In this document: piece by piece, positions 25,484-34,133 of the stretch
Layout: every line of letters begins with the position of its first letter
Position numbering within the stretch: the stretch's first letter is position 1
Assembly: GCF_030161635.1 (NCBI RefSeq)
Contig: NZ_BSUO01000001.1
Span: 3,143,199 to 3,207,198, forward strand
From: Mobilicoccus caccae
GTDB taxonomy: Bacteria > Actinomycetota > Actinomycetes > Actinomycetales > Dermatophilaceae
Length of the DNA: 64,000 bases
Reading direction: 5' to 3'
Notes under the pieces: generated by a model
Databases searched by the model: none
What the model was told of the DNA's origin: nothing
The model's input: only the letters and a program-made list of their open reading frames with translations
Program-made: the position numbers and the translations under genes

Positions 25484-27202
25484 TCAGCGGCGCAGGACCG
25501 TGGCCTCCCACGGGCGCAGGATTCCTGACGCGCCGCGGGGGTCTTGGTAGGTGCCGAGCAGGACCTCGGCGTCGTCCCAGCCCTCGATCCCGATCTCGGT
25601 GTCCTCACTGCAGAGGTTGGCCACGACCAGCAGCTCGACGCCGTCGTGATCGCGCGTGAACACGTAGAGCCGCGGGTGCTCGGGCAGTAGCATCGTGAAG
25701 TCGCCGTGCGCGACGACCGGCTCGTCGTGACGCAGCGCCACCAGCCGGCGATAGTGCGCGAGCACCGAATCTGGGTCGTCCTGCTGGGCGGCGACGTTGA
25801 CACTCGCGTGGTCCGGGTTGACCCCGAGCCACGGATCCCCGGTGGTGAACCCGGCGTTCGTGCTCGCGTCCCACTGCATCGGGGTCCGGGCGTTGTCGCG
25901 GCCCTTGACGAGAACGCCCTGCCACGCCGCATCCGTGTCCTCGTGCCGGGCGGCGACGTCGGCGAGATGGCGGATCGACTCGATGTCGCGCAGCTCGGTG
26001 TCGGAGGTGAAGGGCATGTTCGCCATGCCGATCTCCTCGCCCTGATACACGTACGGCGTGCCTCGGTGCAGGTGCAGCACCGTGCCGAGGGCCTTGGCCG
26101 ACAGCGTCCGCCACTGCGGTGAGTCGTCGCCGAACCTGCTCACCGCGCGCGGCTGGTCATGGTTGTTCCAATACAAGCTGTTCCAGCCGACGTCGGCCAG
26201 CCCCTCCTGCCACCGGTTCAGGCTCGTCTTGAGCTCGACCAGGTCCATCGGCGCGAGGTCGAACTTGCCGGCCGGTCCGGAGTCCAGGTCGACGTGCTCG
26301 AACTGGAACACCATGTCGACCTCGCGGCGCTCGGCATCGGTGAACAGCCGCGCCTGCTCGATCGTCACCCCCGGCATCTCCCCCACGGTGAGGAACGCCC
26401 CGTCACGCCCGGCGAAGACCTCCATGTGCATCTCGTGGAGGAACTCGTGGATCCGCGGGCCGCCCATATAGAACGGTGTGCCGTCGCCGAGCGCCTGCCC
26501 CGGCAGTGCTTCGCCGTCCCGCAGTGACCCGTCCGCGCCGACGTCCTTGGACAGGAGGTTGACCACGTCCATCCTGAACCCGTCGACCCCCCGGTCCAGC
26601 CAGCGCCGCATCATCGCGTACACCGCCTGCCTGACCTCGGGGTTCTCCCAGTTGAGGTCGGGCTGCTTGCGGCTGAACAGGTGCAGGTAGTACTCGCCGG
26701 TGGCCTCGTCCCAGTGCCAGGCCGGGCCCGAGAAGAACGACGCCCAGTTGGTCGGCTCCGCCCCCGGCTGCCCGGCGACCGCACCCTCGCGGGCCGGTCG
26801 CCACCAGTACCAGTCCCGCTTGGGCGACTCGCGCGAACTGCGGCTCTCGACGAACCAGGCGTGCTCGTCGGAGGTGTGGTTGACCACGAGGTCCATGACG
26901 AGCTTGATCCCGCGCTCGTGCAGACCGGCGATCAGCGCGTCGAGATCGGCCAGCGACCCGAACAGCGGGTCGACGTCCTCGTAGTCGCTGATGTCGTAGC
27001 CGTTGTCGTCCATCGGCGAGCGGTACACCGGCGAGAGCCACACGACGTCGACGCCCAGGCTCGCCACGTGGTCGAGCCTGGACAGGATGCCGGGGATGTC
27101 GCCCACCCCATCGCCGTTCGAGTCGGCGAAGCTGCGCGGATAGATCTGGTAGACGACCGCGCTCTTCCACCAGTCGGGCTCGATGCTCTGATCGGTGCTC
27201 AT
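25484..27202 (-). CDS. GH13 alpha-glucosidase / oligo-1,6-glucosidase
   Basis: Cytoplasmic glycoside hydrolase, 572 residues, cleaving glucose from short alpha-glucans such as isomaltose, maltose, sucrose or trehalulose-type sugars. Conserved regions: VVYQIYPRSFADSNGDGVGD (residue 17), DLVVNHTSDEH, GFRMDVVNLL (nucleophile Asp), FLTVGEMPG (acid/base Glu) and NHDQPRAVSRF (third Asp). The C-terminal beta domain ends EATVLRR. It overlaps the upstream permease gene by ATGA, so it is the last gene of the sugar-import operon and probably acts on the imported sugar. Bond preference cannot be fixed by eye. Confidence 0.9.
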   Translation of the reverse strand: MSTDQSIEPDWWKSAVVYQIYPRSFADSNGDGVGDIPGILSRLDHVASLGVDVVWLSPVYRSPMDDNGYDISDYEDVDPLFGSLADLDALIAGLHERGIKLVMDLVVNHTSDEHAWFVESRSSRESPKRDWYWWRPAREGAVAGQPGAEPTNWASFFSGPAWHWDEATGEYYLHLFSRKQPDLNWENPEVRQAVYAMMRRWLDRGVDGFRMDVVNLLSKDVGADGSLRDGEALPGQALGDGTPFYMGGPRIHEFLHEMHMEVFAGRDGAFLTVGEMPGVTIEQARLFTDAERREVDMVFQFEHVDLDSGPAGKFDLAPMDLVELKTSLNRWQEGLADVGWNSLYWNNHDQPRAVSRFGDDSPQWRTLSAKALGTVLHLHRGTPYVYQGEEIGMANMPFTSDTELRDIESIRHLADVAARHEDTDAAWQGVLVKGRDNARTPMQWDASTNAGFTTGDPWLGVNPDHASVNVAAQQDDPDSVLAHYRRLVALRHDEPVVAHGDFTMLLPEHPRLYVFTRDHDGVELLVVANLCSEDTEIGIEGWDDAEVLLGTYQDPRGASGILRPWEATVLRR

Positions 27203-28083
27203 TTACCCGAGCCTCGCATGACTCCGGAGATGATCCAACGTTGGGCGAACACGTACACGATGACCAGGGGCGCGAGAGCCATGAGGTAGGAGGCGAACGC
27301 AGCCGGATAGTCGGTGCTGAACTGCCCCTGGAAGACGAACTGCGCCAGTGGCAGGGTGCGCTGATCGGGGTCGGAGAGCACGACGAGCGGGAGCATGAAG
27401 TCGTTCCACGCCCACAAGGCCGTGAGGATGCCGACCGTGGCGTTCATGGGCCCGAGCAGCGGAAAGATGACCTTCCAGAACGTCGTCCACGTCGAGGCCC
27501 CGTCGATCAGGGCCGCCTCCTCCAGATCGCGCGGCAGCGACTTGATGTACCCGACGTAGAGAAAGATGTTGAAGCTCAACCCGTACACCGTGTAGAGGAA
27601 GATCAACCCCCACCGGTTGTCCATGCCCAGCAGCGCCGTCTGCTTGACCACCGGTAGCATGATGATGGGGAACGGCACGAACAACGCGGAGATGAAGTAG
27701 AAGTACAGCCCCTTGAAGAGCTTTCGATCGAGGTTGCGCGCGATGGCGTAGGCGACCATCGAATTGGTGAGCAGGGTGAGGATCACGGCGCCGGCGGTGA
27801 TGATGAGGCTGTTCATCACCGTCAGCGGAAAGTCCACAAGGTCCCAGGCGGTGCGGTAGTTCTGCCATTGCGGGGCGGCGGGCAGACCGAATCCCGATCC
27901 GCCGAGCTCCTGGGGCGTCTTGAGCGAGGTGACGACCGCGAAGTACAAGGGCGCCAGCACGCTGAGCGACAGGACGACCATGATGATCGTCACCGGCCAG
28001 TTCGTCGACCGGTCGCGATTTCGGCGCTTCGGCTCTCGGGTCGGGTTCTCGTCCGTCGTCGGGGGTGTCGTCACGGTGCTCAT
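27199..28083 (-). CDS. Carbohydrate ABC transporter permease (MalG-like)
   Basis: Inner-membrane subunit, 294 residues, six helices. A basic N-terminal tail (EPKRRNRDRSTNW) precedes helix 1 at about residue 30. The EAA-type loop that docks the ATPase is visible as YIKSLPRDLEEAALIDGAS (about residue 190). The C-terminus VFAQRWIISGVMRGSGK is typical for the MalG side. It overlaps the preceding permease gene and the glucosidase gene by 4 bases each. No ATPase gene is present in the operon; these importers often share a single MsmK/UgpC-type ATPase encoded elsewhere. Confidence 0.92.
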   Translation of the reverse strand: MSTVTTPPTTDENPTREPKRRNRDRSTNWPVTIIMVVLSLSVLAPLYFAVVTSLKTPQELGGSGFGLPAAPQWQNYRTAWDLVDFPLTVMNSLIITAGAVILTLLTNSMVAYAIARNLDRKLFKGLYFYFISALFVPFPIIMLPVVKQTALLGMDNRWGLIFLYTVYGLSFNIFLYVGYIKSLPRDLEEAALIDGASTWTTFWKVIFPLLGPMNATVGILTALWAWNDFMLPLVVLSDPDQRTLPLAQFVFQGQFSTDYPAAFASYLMALAPLVIVYVFAQRWIISGVMRGSGK

Positions 28084-29021
28084 CCGATGTCACTCTCCCG
28101 GCTCTGGAGGAACCGTAGCTGCGTCATCGAGACGATGACGATGACGACGAAGTACACGACGGCGTTCGCGCTCTGGTAGGCGAACTCACCGCCCTGGAAT
28201 CCGCCCTTGTAGATCAGCATGGCCACGGAGGTCGTCGCATCTCCCGGGCCGCCGTTGGTCAGGGCGATGATCTGGTCGAAGACCTGCAGGAATCCCTTGA
28301 GGGACAGGACCATGTTGATCGTGAAGAACGGCAGGATCAGGGGGAACGTCAGGCTCGTGAACTTGCGCCACTCCCCCGCGCCGTCCACCGTGGCCGCCTC
28401 GTACACCTCGGCCGGCACGGTCTGCAGACCGGCCAGGTAGATGAGGACGTTGAAGGCCACGGCCTGCCACACGGTGACGAAGAGGATGACGAGCCACGCG
28501 TGATCGGGGCTCGTCAGCAGGTTCTCGCTCAACGTCTCGCTGCCGATGCGCTGCCCGAGCCACGGCACGGTGTTGGCGAAGATGAAGCTGAAGACGTAGC
28601 CCACGATGAGGATCGCGAGCACGTTGGGCAGGAAGAACACGGCCCGCAGGGTCGCCTGCAGTTTGATCTTGGCGTTGAGGCCCAGGGCGATGGCGAGCGC
28701 GATGGCGTTGACGAGGACCGTGGCGGCGATCGCGAACTTGAACGTGAAGCCGTAGGCGTCGAGGACGCGGCTGTCGCGGAACAGATTGATGTAGTTGTGC
28801 AGCCCGACGAACTCGTGGGACCCATAGCCGGCGGAGTCGGTGAACGAGTAGTACACGCCCTGCAGGACGGGGATCGTGTGGAAGACGAAGAACAGGACGA
28901 ACGCCGGGGCGATCATCCACAGGTACACCGGTGCGATACGGGACCTCGAACGCTTGGCGCGTGCGGGGTGAGCGCTCGCCTCCGACGGTGTCTCCGGAGA
29001 AGTCTTCTCGATGGAACTCAT
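28080..29021 (-). CDS. Carbohydrate ABC transporter permease (MalF-like)
   Basis: Inner-membrane subunit, 313 residues from the ATG at 29021, which has a GAAGGGGG ribosome site 9 bases upstream. A GTG at 29039 overlapping the binding-protein stop is an alternative start. Six helices; the first follows a basic segment (RAKRSRSRIAPVYLWMIAPA). The EAA-type loop reads LQTVPAEVYEAATVDGAGEW (about residue 215), and LTNGGPGDATTS is the usual periplasmic loop near the end. Partner of the following MalG-like protein. Confidence 0.92.
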   Translation of the reverse strand: MSSIEKTSPETPSEASAHPARAKRSRSRIAPVYLWMIAPAFVLFFVFHTIPVLQGVYYSFTDSAGYGSHEFVGLHNYINLFRDSRVLDAYGFTFKFAIAATVLVNAIALAIALGLNAKIKLQATLRAVFFLPNVLAILIVGYVFSFIFANTVPWLGQRIGSETLSENLLTSPDHAWLVILFVTVWQAVAFNVLIYLAGLQTVPAEVYEAATVDGAGEWRKFTSLTFPLILPFFTINMVLSLKGFLQVFDQIIALTNGGPGDATTSVAMLIYKGGFQGGEFAYQSANAVVYFVVIVIVSMTQLRFLQSRESDIG

Positions 29022-29035
29022 GATCGAGGCCCCCT

Positions 29036-30303
29036 TCACTGCCGACGGGGCGAGCGTCGCTCAGCGACCTTGTCCCATTCCTGGTCGAGTGTGGTGAGGA
29101 ACCCCTCGGTGTCCCCGTCGATGCGCGCCTGATGCAGATACGGCTCGAGTCCCACCGACGGTGGGATGTGCAGATCGATGAATCCGATGAGCCGGTCGTT
29201 CTCGTAGTACGGCATGAGATCGACGAGCGCCTTCTCGGAGGGCTCGACCCCCTCCAGCGTGGGCACCGCACTCTGCGCCTTCGTGAACGCCTCGACGTTG
29301 TCCTCGCGCATGAGGAATTCGATGAACTTCATCGACTCCTGCGGGTGCGGCGCGTCCTTGACCATCGTCAGCGTCACGTCGACGCCGGAGGTGAGGACCT
29401 GCTCGTCGGCGTTCTTCGCCACCGGGTAGGGGAACACGCCGATCTCGAAGCCGGGTTCGAAGCCGCGGATGACGGGGATGGCCCAGCTTCCCTGCGGCAG
29501 CATCGCGGCCTCCCCTTGGCGAAGGCCTCGTTGCCCATGTCGTAGTCGGTGGAGAACAGATTCTTCTGCGCGTAGGAGTACAACTGCGCCTGACGCGCCA
29601 TCGGTTCGGCCCACGCCTGGCCGAACGACGTCTGCTTGGCGGCCCGCTTCTCCCAGAAGTCCGGCCCCACCGACGGACCGACGAGACCGTTGAACGAGGG
29701 CAGCGCCGTCCATGCCTCCTTGAGGGTGCCCTGGATGGGCGTGACGCCGGCGGCCTTGAGCTTCTCGCACGCCGCGACGAACTCCTCCCACGTGGTCGGC
29801 GGTTCGATGTCGTGCTCGGCGAAGAGATCCTTGTTGTAGATGATGCCGCCGGCGCTCATCGTGTACGGCACGCCGGGGACCTGCCCCTCCACCGCCGTCC
29901 CCAGGTCGGTCATCACCTTGAGCGACCCGTCGCTGACGTTCGTCAGCACGGGATCGGAGGAGAAGTCGCGAAAGACGTCGGCCTGCGCCAGTTCGGCGAA
30001 CGGCCCGTTGACGTTGAGTGCCATGACGTCGGGGACGTCGTTCTTGACGAGGCGGACCCGGATGGCCGTCTCGGCGTCGGGCGAGTCGTTCTGGACGACC
30101 CGGATCCCGGGATTCTCGGCGTTGAACTTGTCCACCAGCTCCTGGAAGTCGGCGATCGCCTCGCTCTTGAACTGGAAGAACTCCAGCTCGACGACCCCAC
30201 CCTGGCCACCCGTCGAGGGCAGACCACACGCGGCGGGCAGCACCGCCAGGAGAGCCACCGCCACCGCACCGGCCGATCGCCGGGTACTTCGTCGCCTCGC
30301 CAT
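29036..30303 (-). CDS. Sugar ABC transporter substrate-binding lipoprotein, apparent frameshift
   Basis: Extracytoplasmic binding protein, about 422 residues when restored. A lipoprotein signal ends LLAVLPAACG with the lipid-bearing Cys at about residue 26. Family motifs include VVELEFFQFKSEAIADFQELVDKFN trimmed here to its start, SAGGIIYNKDLFAEH and PPTTWEEFVAACEKLKAAG, all typical of extracellular solute-binding family 1. The frame breaks in C4 at 29512-29515; one extra base joins NEAFAKG to EAAMLPQGSWAIPVI, which is the expected family continuation. It is the first gene of the import operon; no obvious LacI-type palindrome was seen in the 150 bases upstream. The ligand is probably an alpha-glucoside given the glucosidase. 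Confidence 0.85.
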
Positions 30304-30457
30304 CCGCGCCTCACGGTCCGGGCGCCGGGAGAACGCCACCACGAGGGGCGGGCGCCGCGCCGGTGCGATCGAGACCCACGACAGCCCGTGGACCGTCGCC
30401 GAGCCTAGTCCCGCCGATCCGCGAAATGTCGGAATGACGGGGGAAGGAACATGGCGA

Positions 30458-30490
30458 AGGCCCGAACCCCTCGTGCGTGGGTTCGGGCCT
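30458..30490 (-). terminator. Hairpin terminator after tRNA-Ser(CGA)
   Basis: AGGCCCGAACCC (30458-30469) pairs perfectly with GGGTTCGGGCCT (30479-30490). It lies 19 bases past the 3' end of the minus-strand tRNA and also separates it from the sugar operon promoter. Confidence 0.7.
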
Positions 30491-30509
30491 GACCGTGCCT
30501 GACATGCAG

Positions 30510-30599
30510 TGGCGGTAGCGGTGGGATTCGAACCCACGGTGGAGTTGCCCCCACACACGCTTTCGAGGCGTGCTCCTTTGGCCGCTCGGACACGCTACC
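30510..30599 (-). tRNA. tRNA-Ser (anticodon CGA)
   Basis: Class II tRNA with a long variable arm. The 7-base acceptor stem GGTAGCG pairs with CGCTACC; the T loop GGTTCGAATCC is intact; the anticodon CGA is at 30563-30565 in CTCGAAA. CCA is encoded (30510-30512 on the minus strand). Reads UCG codons, the main serine codon family in this GC-rich genome. Confidence 0.95.
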
Positions 30600-30911
30600 G
30601 CGGGCAACCTTACAAGAGCGTGAACGGACCGGCGAAATCCGGCCGCTCACATGCGGCGTCGGCGAAGGCGCACCTGGCGTCCTCGGCTTCGTGCTGACCG
30701 ACGCCGTCGAGGCCATCACCGCCACCGGCCGCGTGGCCCGGCCACCTCGTCGCAGGCGACCCGGCACCACCGAGGAGATGTAGCGAGCACCAAGCGGGAG
30801 GGTAACGCGCGCCAGACCGTGCATCTGCGCCTGGCGCAACCCCGCCACCTGCGACGATGCGCGGACAGTGACTAGGTAGGCAGCCTTTATAGTCCCGCTC
30901 GGTGCTCGGTG
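30600..30911. other. Intergenic region without a supported gene
   Basis: This 312-base stretch lies upstream of the 5' end of tRNA-Ser(CGA) and beyond the tadA stop. Several short frames cross it in different frames, one with plausible codon use (residues GVLGFVLTDAVEAITATGRV at about 30665-30740) but no start codon with a ribosome site and no family I recognise. It may hold the tRNA promoter and remains of a gene. Confidence 0.4.
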
Positions 30912-31412
30912 TCAGCGGCGTCCGGCGAAGAAGTCATGGAGAAGGGCCGCGCAACGTTCCTCCTGCACCCCACCCACCACCTCCACGCGGTGCAGCGCCC
31001 GCGGGTCGCGCACGAGATCCCACACGGAGCCGCACGCGCCGGCCTTCACGTCCCACGCCCCGAAGACGACGCGGTCGACCCGGGCCTGCAACAGCGCACC
31101 GGCGCACATGACGCACGGTTCGAGCGTGACGACCAGGGTGCATCCGTCCAGGCGCCAGGACCCCCGCGCCCGCGCCGCGTCCCGCAGTGCATGGACCTCA
31201 GCGTGCCCGGTGGGGTCGCCGCACTCCTCACGCACGTTGCGACCGCGACCGACGACCTGCCCCGCCGCATCGACCACCACGGCGCCCACCGGGACGTCCC
31301 CGGCGCGCAGGCACTCCGTCGCCAACCGCAGCGACTCCTCGATCCACGGGCCGAACTCCGACACTCCGCCGACGGCGCGGCCGGGAGGGGCGGGCATGGA
31401 GGCGTCGGTCAC
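30912..31412 (-). CDS. tadA: tRNA-specific adenosine deaminase
   Basis: Converts adenosine 34 to inosine in tRNA-Arg(ACG), allowing one tRNA to read CGU, CGC and CGA. A tRNA-Arg(ACG) gene is at 36083-36155 in this same window. 166 residues with the zinc and catalytic motifs HAEVHAL (about residue 80) and TLEPCVMCAGALLQARV (P-C-x2-C, about 110). GTG at 31412 is used; an ATG five codons later is a possible start and neither has a clear ribosome site. Divergent from upp with only 16 bases between the starts. Confidence 0.92.
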   Translation of the reverse strand: MTDASMPAPPGRAVGGVSEFGPWIEESLRLATECLRAGDVPVGAVVVDAAGQVVGRGRNVREECGDPTGHAEVHALRDAARARGSWRLDGCTLVVTLEPCVMCAGALLQARVDRVVFGAWDVKAGACGSVWDLVRDPRALHRVEVVGGVQEERCAALLHDFFAGRR

Positions 31413-31416
31413 CCGC

Positions 31417-31422
31417 TAAGTT
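31417..31422 (+). promoter_or_regulatory. Candidate -10 of a leaderless upp promoter
   Basis: TAAGTT fits the TAnnnT pattern and ends 6 bases before the upp ATG, so the transcript would begin at the start codon. No ribosome site is present in the 16-base gap, which supports a leaderless message. Confidence 0.4.
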
Positions 31423-31428
31423 TCCCCC

Positions 31429-32067
31429 ATGCGCGTCCACGTGGCCGATCACCCACTCATCAACCACAAGCTCACCTACCTGCGCGACGAGCGCACCGAC
31501 TCCCCCACCTTCCGGCGCCTCGCCGAAGAGCTCGTCACCCTGCTGGCGTACGAGGCGACCCGCGAGGTCCGTGTGGAGCCGTTCGAGATCCGCACGCCCG
31601 TGGCCCCCACCACCGGCATCAAGTTGTCCAAGCCCAAGCCGGTCATCATCCCGATCCTGCGGGCCGGGCTGGGCATGCTCGAGGGCATGACCCGGCTGCT
31701 GCCGAGCGCCGAGGTCGGGTTCCTCGGCATGGTCCGCGACGAGGAGACCCTCGAGGTCAGCGCGTACGCCAACCGGCTGCCCGACACCCTGACCGGCCGT
31801 CAGGTGTTCGTCATCGACCCGATGCTCGCCACCGGCCACACCCTCGTCATGGCCTTCGAGTTCCTGCGCGACCTGGGCGCCGACGACATCACCACCGTCT
31901 GCCTCATCGCCGCCCCCGAGGGCATCGAGACGGTCCGTGCGGCGGCCGACCAGCTCGGCATCCCCGTCACGCTGGTCGTGGGCGCCATCGACGAGCGGCT
32001 CGACGAGCGCGGCTACATCGTCCCGGGCCTCGGCGACGCCGGCGACCGGCTCTACGGCGTCGTCTGA
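31429..32067 (+). CDS. upp: Uracil phosphoribosyltransferase
   Basis: Pyrimidine salvage enzyme making UMP from uracil and PRPP; cytoplasmic. 212 residues, the usual length. Visible motifs: [20 protein letters not shown] at the N-terminus, [10 protein letters not shown] (about residue 77), the PRPP-binding loop [13 protein letters not shown] (about 125-137) and the uracil-binding C-terminal [16 protein letters not shown]. It is divergent from tadA with a 16-base gap. Confidence 0.95.
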   Translation: MRVHVADHPLINHKLTYLRDERTDSPTFRRLAEELVTLLAYEATREVRVEPFEIRTPVAPTTGIKLSKPKPVIIPILRAGLGMLEGMTRLLPSAEVGFLGMVRDEETLEVSAYANRLPDTLTGRQVFVIDPMLATGHTLVMAFEFLRDLGADDITTVCLIAAPEGIETVRAAADQLGIPVTLVVGAIDERLDERGYIVPGLGDAGDRLYGVV

Positions 32068-32253
32068 CCTCGGCGGCGGCGTGGGCCGACCGAGGGCGGC
32101 TCCGGACGGGTGGGCGGAATGTCTCATCGGCGCGCCGGAGACTCGGTGACCGGCCTTGCCCGCCCGATGTGGTTCGATGACACCGGGTGTCGTCCACCCC
32201 ACCGTCGCCCGACCCCGCCTGCGAGCCCGCCGCATCCGTGAAAGAGGAGATCG

Positions 32254-32424
32254 ATGCCCCACTCGATCAAGAGGATTTTCACGTGGATCTTCTGGATCTT
32301 CGTGCTGTGGGCGATCTTCACCTCGCCGAACCGGGCCGCCGACCTCGTGTTGACCATCTGGGAGATCATCCTCAACGGCTTCAACGCCATCGCCGTCTTC
32401 TTCGATCGGCTGCTGGGCGGCTGA
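32254..32424 (+). CDS. Small membrane protein, unknown function
   Basis: A 56-residue protein with a clear AGAGGAG ribosome site 4 bases before the ATG. It starts MPHSIKRIFTWIFWIF and has one hydrophobic helix (residues 7-24), then an amphipathic second half (LTIWEIILNGFNAIAVFF). Not matched to a named family. It ends 16 bases before the PH-domain gene and is probably co-transcribed with it. Confidence 0.7.
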   Translation: MPHSIKRIFTWIFWIFVLWAIFTSPNRAADLVLTIWEIILNGFNAIAVFFDRLLGG

Positions 32425-32440
32425 GTCCCGAAGGGGTGGC

Positions 32441-33382
32441 ATGAAGGACCCGAGTGAGGCCAGCCTCCGCAAATACCTCACCGAGGGTGAACGGATCGTC
32501 GTCGCCACCCATCGGCACTGGTTCGCGGTCTCCGAACCCCTCGCCACGGCGACCCTCTCGCTCCTGCTGACCGGCGTCGCGTTCGTCGCCGGAGCCCCCG
32601 TCGGCTTGGTGCAGGGTCTGCTCGTCGCCTGGCTGGTGGTGTTCGGGCGGGCCGTGCTCCGCATCTGGGAGTGGAACCTCGAATGGTTCGTCGCGACCGA
32701 TCAGCGTCTGCTGCTCATCTACGGCTTCATCATCCGCAAGGTCGACATGCTGCCGATGTCGAAGGTCACGGACATGACCTTCCGGCGCTCGATCATGGGC
32801 CGCGTCTTCGGCTACGGCACATTCGTCCTCGAGAGCGCCGGGCAGGACCAGGCCCTGTCCGACCTGCACTTCATCCCCGACCCCAACGAGACCTACCTGC
32901 AGATCGTCGCGACGATCTTCAAGACCGGCCCCGACGAGGAGGACGGCGAGGACCTCGACGACGAACACGACCTGCACGACGGGCACGACGGGCACGACGG
33001 GCACGACGGGCACTCGAAGCATCCGCGCGACGTCCGCGACGAGTGGGAGGAGTGGGAGGACGACCCCACCGGGCGCCCCTCGCTGCGCGCCGACCTGGCC
33101 GAACTCGCCCGTCGCCGCAGGCCGGGCGACCGAGAACGGCGCGAGCACCACGAGCCCCGCGACCAGCACGACGACGACCCCGACACCCTCGGGTTCTCGA
33201 TGGGTGCCGTCGCCGAGGGCAACCCCGTGGCCGACCACGAGCGCCGCAGACGCCGCGGCGGGCGCAAGGACGACTACGCCGAAACCCTGTACAGCTCCCT
33301 CGGATCGGTTCAGGCCGACCCGTGGGACGAGGGAGACCACGGCCCGCACCGCAAACGCCGTCGCCGCTGGTGGGGCACCTGA
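32441..33382 (+). CDS. PH-domain (YdbS/bPH2-like) membrane protein with His/Asp repeat tail
   Basis: 313 residues. Two membrane helices (about 38-58 and 60-75) are followed by a bacterial PH-like domain (WFVATDQRLLLIYGFIIRK... FGYGTFVLESAGQDQALSDL; residues 84-150). The remaining 150 residues are charged and low-complexity: four copies of HDG, encoded by a 9-base tandem repeat, then Asp/Glu/Trp-rich and Arg-rich blocks ending RKRRRRWWGT. The N-terminal part is a widely conserved actinobacterial type; the tail is not. The function of the family is unknown; a role at the membrane surface is likely. The His/Asp tail could bind metal ions, but this is only a guess. Confidence 0.78.
   Translation: MKDPSEASLRKYLTEGERIVVATHRHWFAVSEPLATATLSLLLTGVAFVAGAPVGLVQGLLVAWLVVFGRAVLRIWEWNLEWFVATDQRLLLIYGFIIRKVDMLPMSKVTDMTFRRSIMGRVFGYGTFVLESAGQDQALSDLHFIPDPNETYLQIVATIFKTGPDEEDGEDLDDEHDLHDGHDGHDGHDGHSKHPRDVRDEWEEWEDDPTGRPSLRADLAELARRRRPGDRERREHHEPRDQHDDDPDTLGFSMGAVAEGNPVADHERRRRRGGRKDDYAETLYSSLGSVQADPWDEGDHGPHRKRRRRWWGT
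32975..33013. repeat. 9-base tandem repeat in the PH-domain gene
   Basis: CACGACGGG is repeated four times without change, followed by a fifth CAC. It encodes (HDG)4-H in frame. Confidence 0.85.
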
Positions 33383-33422
33383 GTCCGCACGCCGGCCGAC
33401 CGTTCCCTCACGTCACGTCACA

Positions 33423-34034
33423 TCACGTCGCCGAGCGCGCCACGCCGGCCTGAGCGACACCGAGCATCCGCAGCAGCAGCCTGCTGTAGCTGTGGACTCC
33501 GACGGCGACGCGCATGACGGCCTCGTCGGGTGAGGTCGCCGCCGTGATCACGCCGACCTCCATCCGCGCGATGCGGTCCGCGGCGTCGGCGTACACCTCG
33601 AGGGTCTGCGCCGAGGTCTCGATCCCGAGGTCGTTCATGGTGCGCACCTGCTCGGCGAGCAGGGCGCGGATCTCCACCGCCTCGACCCACCCACGCGCCT
33701 CCACCAGGCGCGTCACCTGTTCCGGCTCCTCGTCCACCGCCGGCCGGTGGTCGCCGGGGAGGCCCAGTCCGAGCAACTGCGCACGCCCGAACGCCGAGTA
33801 GAGGTCGACCTCCGGGGCGTCGAGCATGGCGACCAGGGAGCGGATCTCCTCGATGGGCGAGCCCACGATCTGCCGCAGCGCCGTGATGAGGTGGAGTCGC
33901 GCGACATGCGAGTCGTCATACTCGGCGAGGGTGGCGTTGATTCGCCTGCCCGGGCGCAGCAGGCCCTCACGCAGGTAGTACTTGATGGACGCCGGTGAGG
34001 TCCCGGTCGTCTCGGCGAGGTCCTTGAGCCGCAC
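33423..34034 (-). CDS. MerR-family transcriptional regulator
   Basis: 203 residues. The N-terminal helix-turn-helix and wing match MerR: VRLKDLAETTGTSPASIKYYLREGLL then GRRINATLAEYDDSHVARL (residues 1-45), followed by a dimer helix and a C-terminal all-helical region of about 110 residues rich in Glu and Ala. No Cys-rich metal site is seen, so an organic effector is likely. The GTG start has an AAGGGAG ribosome site 6 bases upstream. It is divergent from the DUF2306 gene, and the intergenic region has two direct repeats, one of them exactly filling that gene's promoter spacer. Confidence 0.87.
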   Translation of the reverse strand: MRLKDLAETTGTSPASIKYYLREGLLRPGRRINATLAEYDDSHVARLHLITALRQIVGSPIEEIRSLVAMLDAPEVDLYSAFGRAQLLGLGLPGDHRPAVDEEPEQVTRLVEARGWVEAVEIRALLAEQVRTMNDLGIETSAQTLEVYADAADRIARMEVGVITAATSPDEAVMRVAVGVHSYSRLLLRMLGVAQAGVARSAT

Positions 34035-34064
34035 GGATTCTCCCTTCCCGACGAGGCGGTGAGC

Positions 34065-34127
34065 TCTTGGATAGTGCTCCGGCCTGCGAAGATCTACGTT
34101 GCCTGGCTTGGACAGTGCTCCTATCTT
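34065..34127 (+). promoter_or_regulatory. Direct-repeat operator and promoter between MerR and DUF2306 genes
   Basis: CTTGGATAGTGCTCC (34066-34080) and CTTGGACAGTGCTCC (34107-34121) are 14/15 identical. On the + strand a -35 TTGCCT (34099-34104) and -10 TATCTT (34122-34127) are 17 bases apart, and the second repeat (34107-34121) lies wholly within that spacer. The -10 ends 6 bases before the ATG at 34134. MerR proteins bind promoter spacers, so this placement is telling. Confidence 0.6.
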
Positions 34128-34133
34128 ATCGGT

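Noticed and set aside
29036..30303. LacI regulator at 44.8-45.8 kb controlling the sugar operon
   Set aside because: The genes are 15 kb apart and I saw no TTGCGCAA-type palindrome in the 150 bases upstream of the sugar-binding protein gene.
30510..30911. tRNA-Ser as a phage or island attachment site
   Set aside because: No integrase, no direct repeat of the tRNA 3' end and no phage genes were seen; the 3' side leads straight to a terminator and a sugar operon.
32441..33013. 9-base repeats as a CRISPR-like array
   Set aside because: The repeats are contiguous, have no spacers and lie in a protein-coding frame. No cas genes are present in the window.
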